Below are positions 6,478 through 6,852 of a stretch of DNA of 6,852 nucleotides, in pieces. The notes beneath the pieces are model-generated. The model saw only the letters and a list, made by a program, of their open reading frames with translations, searched no databases and was not told the DNA's origin. The position numbers were made by a program, and so were the translations under genes. Where the stretch lies: assembly GCA_016841005.1 (NCBI GenBank), contig JAEORG010000112.1, positions 1-6,852 of the forward strand, in the 5' to 3' direction. This DNA is from Candidatus Thorarchaeota archaeon. GTDB lineage: Archaea; Asgardarchaeota; Thorarchaeia; Thorarchaeales; Thorarchaeaceae. Every line of letters starts with the position of its first letter. The first letter of the stretch is position 1.

Positions 6478-6542
6478 TAATTACTGGTCTATGAATCGAG
6501 AAGATAATTCGGTAAGAACAAAGGATGCGCCAAACTTCTACC

Positions 6543-6550
6543 TTTTATTA
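6543..6550 (+). promoter_or_regulatory. TATA-like box for the SBBP-repeat gene
   Basis: TTTTATTA is centred about 57 bases before the GTG at 6603, preceded by CC. The predicted transcript would start near 6572 and contain the AGGAGA element. The rest of the 125-base gap after the surface-protein stop shows no clear terminator hairpin. Confidence 0.33.
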
Positions 6551-6588
6551 TGCAAATTAGGGAATATACACAATACTTCGGTGGATAT

Positions 6589-6594
6589 AGGAGA
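6589..6594 (+). promoter_or_regulatory. Shine-Dalgarno supporting the GTG start at 6603
   Basis: AGGAGA lies eight bases before GTG 6603. The later candidates (GTG 6633, ATG 6636) have no comparable purine run and would cut the basic K-Q-R stretch off the signal peptide, so this element favours 6603. Confidence 0.45.
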
Positions 6595-6602
6595 TACGTC
6601 TG

Positions 6603-6852
6603 GTGTATATAAAGCAAAGAGATCTATCAATTGTGATGATTACAATTTCATTGTCATGCATGCTGCTGATTGGAGCCACATTGCCTTTGGCTGCTGAAGG
6701 CAATATTGTGAAGAGCTATGAGCTCGCATTAGTTTCGAGTTATACAACATATATTGGAGGCAGTGGTGGTGAGGATGCTACTAAGGTGGCATTTGATAAC
6801 GAGGGAAACACCATCCTAATTGGTCAGACCCCCTCTGAAGACTTTCCTGTAA
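6603..6852 (+). CDS. Secreted SBBP-repeat (beta-propeller) protein, N-terminal part only
   Basis: Eighty-three residues are visible before the right edge cuts the gene. The GTG start gives a signal peptide: YIKQRD, then a hydrophobic core (about 8-27, SIVMITISLSCMLLIGATL) and a likely cleavage near PLAA-E (28-32). From residue 46 the sequence reads SYTTYIGGSGGEDATKVAFD, then NEGNTILIGQTPSEDFPV, a textbook SBBP unit (Y-x-T-Y-x-GGS, D-x-x-GN, G-x-T-x-S-x-DFP). Proteins with this motif usually carry many such units forming beta-propeller blades and are exported; a C-terminal anchor is common but cannot be seen here. The frame is closed upstream by TAG at 6588. It lies 125 bases after, and on the same strand as, the Ig-like surface protein, with its own TATA-like box, so it may be co-regulated but need not be an operon partner. 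Its function is unknown. Confidence 0.85.
   Translation, partial: MYIKQRDLSIVMITISLSCMLLIGATLPLAAEGNIVKSYELALVSSYTTYIGGSGGEDATKVAFDNEGNTILIGQTPSEDFPV

Noticed and set aside
6461..6697. 78-residue plus-strand frame bridging the surface-protein stop and the SBBP gene
   Set aside because: It overlaps the end of one supported gene and the signal peptide of the next in a different frame, and shows no domain, signal peptide or Shine-Dalgarno.

Overview
The window looks like ordinary archaeal chromosome. Its start regions carry A/T-rich TATA-like boxes about 55-65 bases ahead of the likely start codons, followed in several cases by short Shine-Dalgarno-like purine runs. The exported proteins are dense in N-X-S/T glycosylation sequons and use single Ig-like domains with C-terminal membrane anchors. 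That style, plus an SBBP-repeat protein and an SDR-type threonine dehydrogenase, fits an Asgard archaeon of the Thorarchaeota kind. The lineage is an inference from recognised protein style; no rRNA or tRNA is present to fix it.

Layout from left to right: (1) the C-terminal part of a membrane protein resembling the DUF422 carotenoid-biosynthesis (CruF) family, cut by the left edge and followed by a hairpin; (2) a complete threonine ammonia-lyase with a C-terminal ACT domain (559-1785); (3) two overlapping stem-loops and then a decayed, 5'-truncated surface-protein gene carrying an internal TGA (1834-2232); (4) on the minus strand, a secreted-side alpha/beta hydrolase fused to a polytopic membrane domain (2229-3983), whose stop codon shares the four bases CTAG with the stop of the pseudogene; (5) on the minus strand, L-threonine 3-dehydrogenase (4096-5049); (6) a divergent control region of about 220 bases; (7) a glycosylation-rich surface protein with signal peptide, FN3-like and Ig-like domains and a C-terminal anchor (5272-6477); (8) the beginning of a secreted SBBP beta-propeller protein running off the right edge (6603-6852).

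Two themes stand out. One is threonine breakdown: the ammonia-lyase (to 2-oxobutanoate) and the dehydrogenase (to 2-amino-3-oxobutanoate) lie about 2.3 kb apart on opposite strands, so they are neighbours but not an operon. The other is the cell surface: four reading frames (the hydrolase, the Ig-like protein, its decayed relative and the SBBP protein) face the outside of the cell. No mobile element, CRISPR array or RNA gene is seen, and I find no strong evidence of a new multi-gene system. The best leads are the hydrolase/membrane fusion and the broken Ig-like gene.
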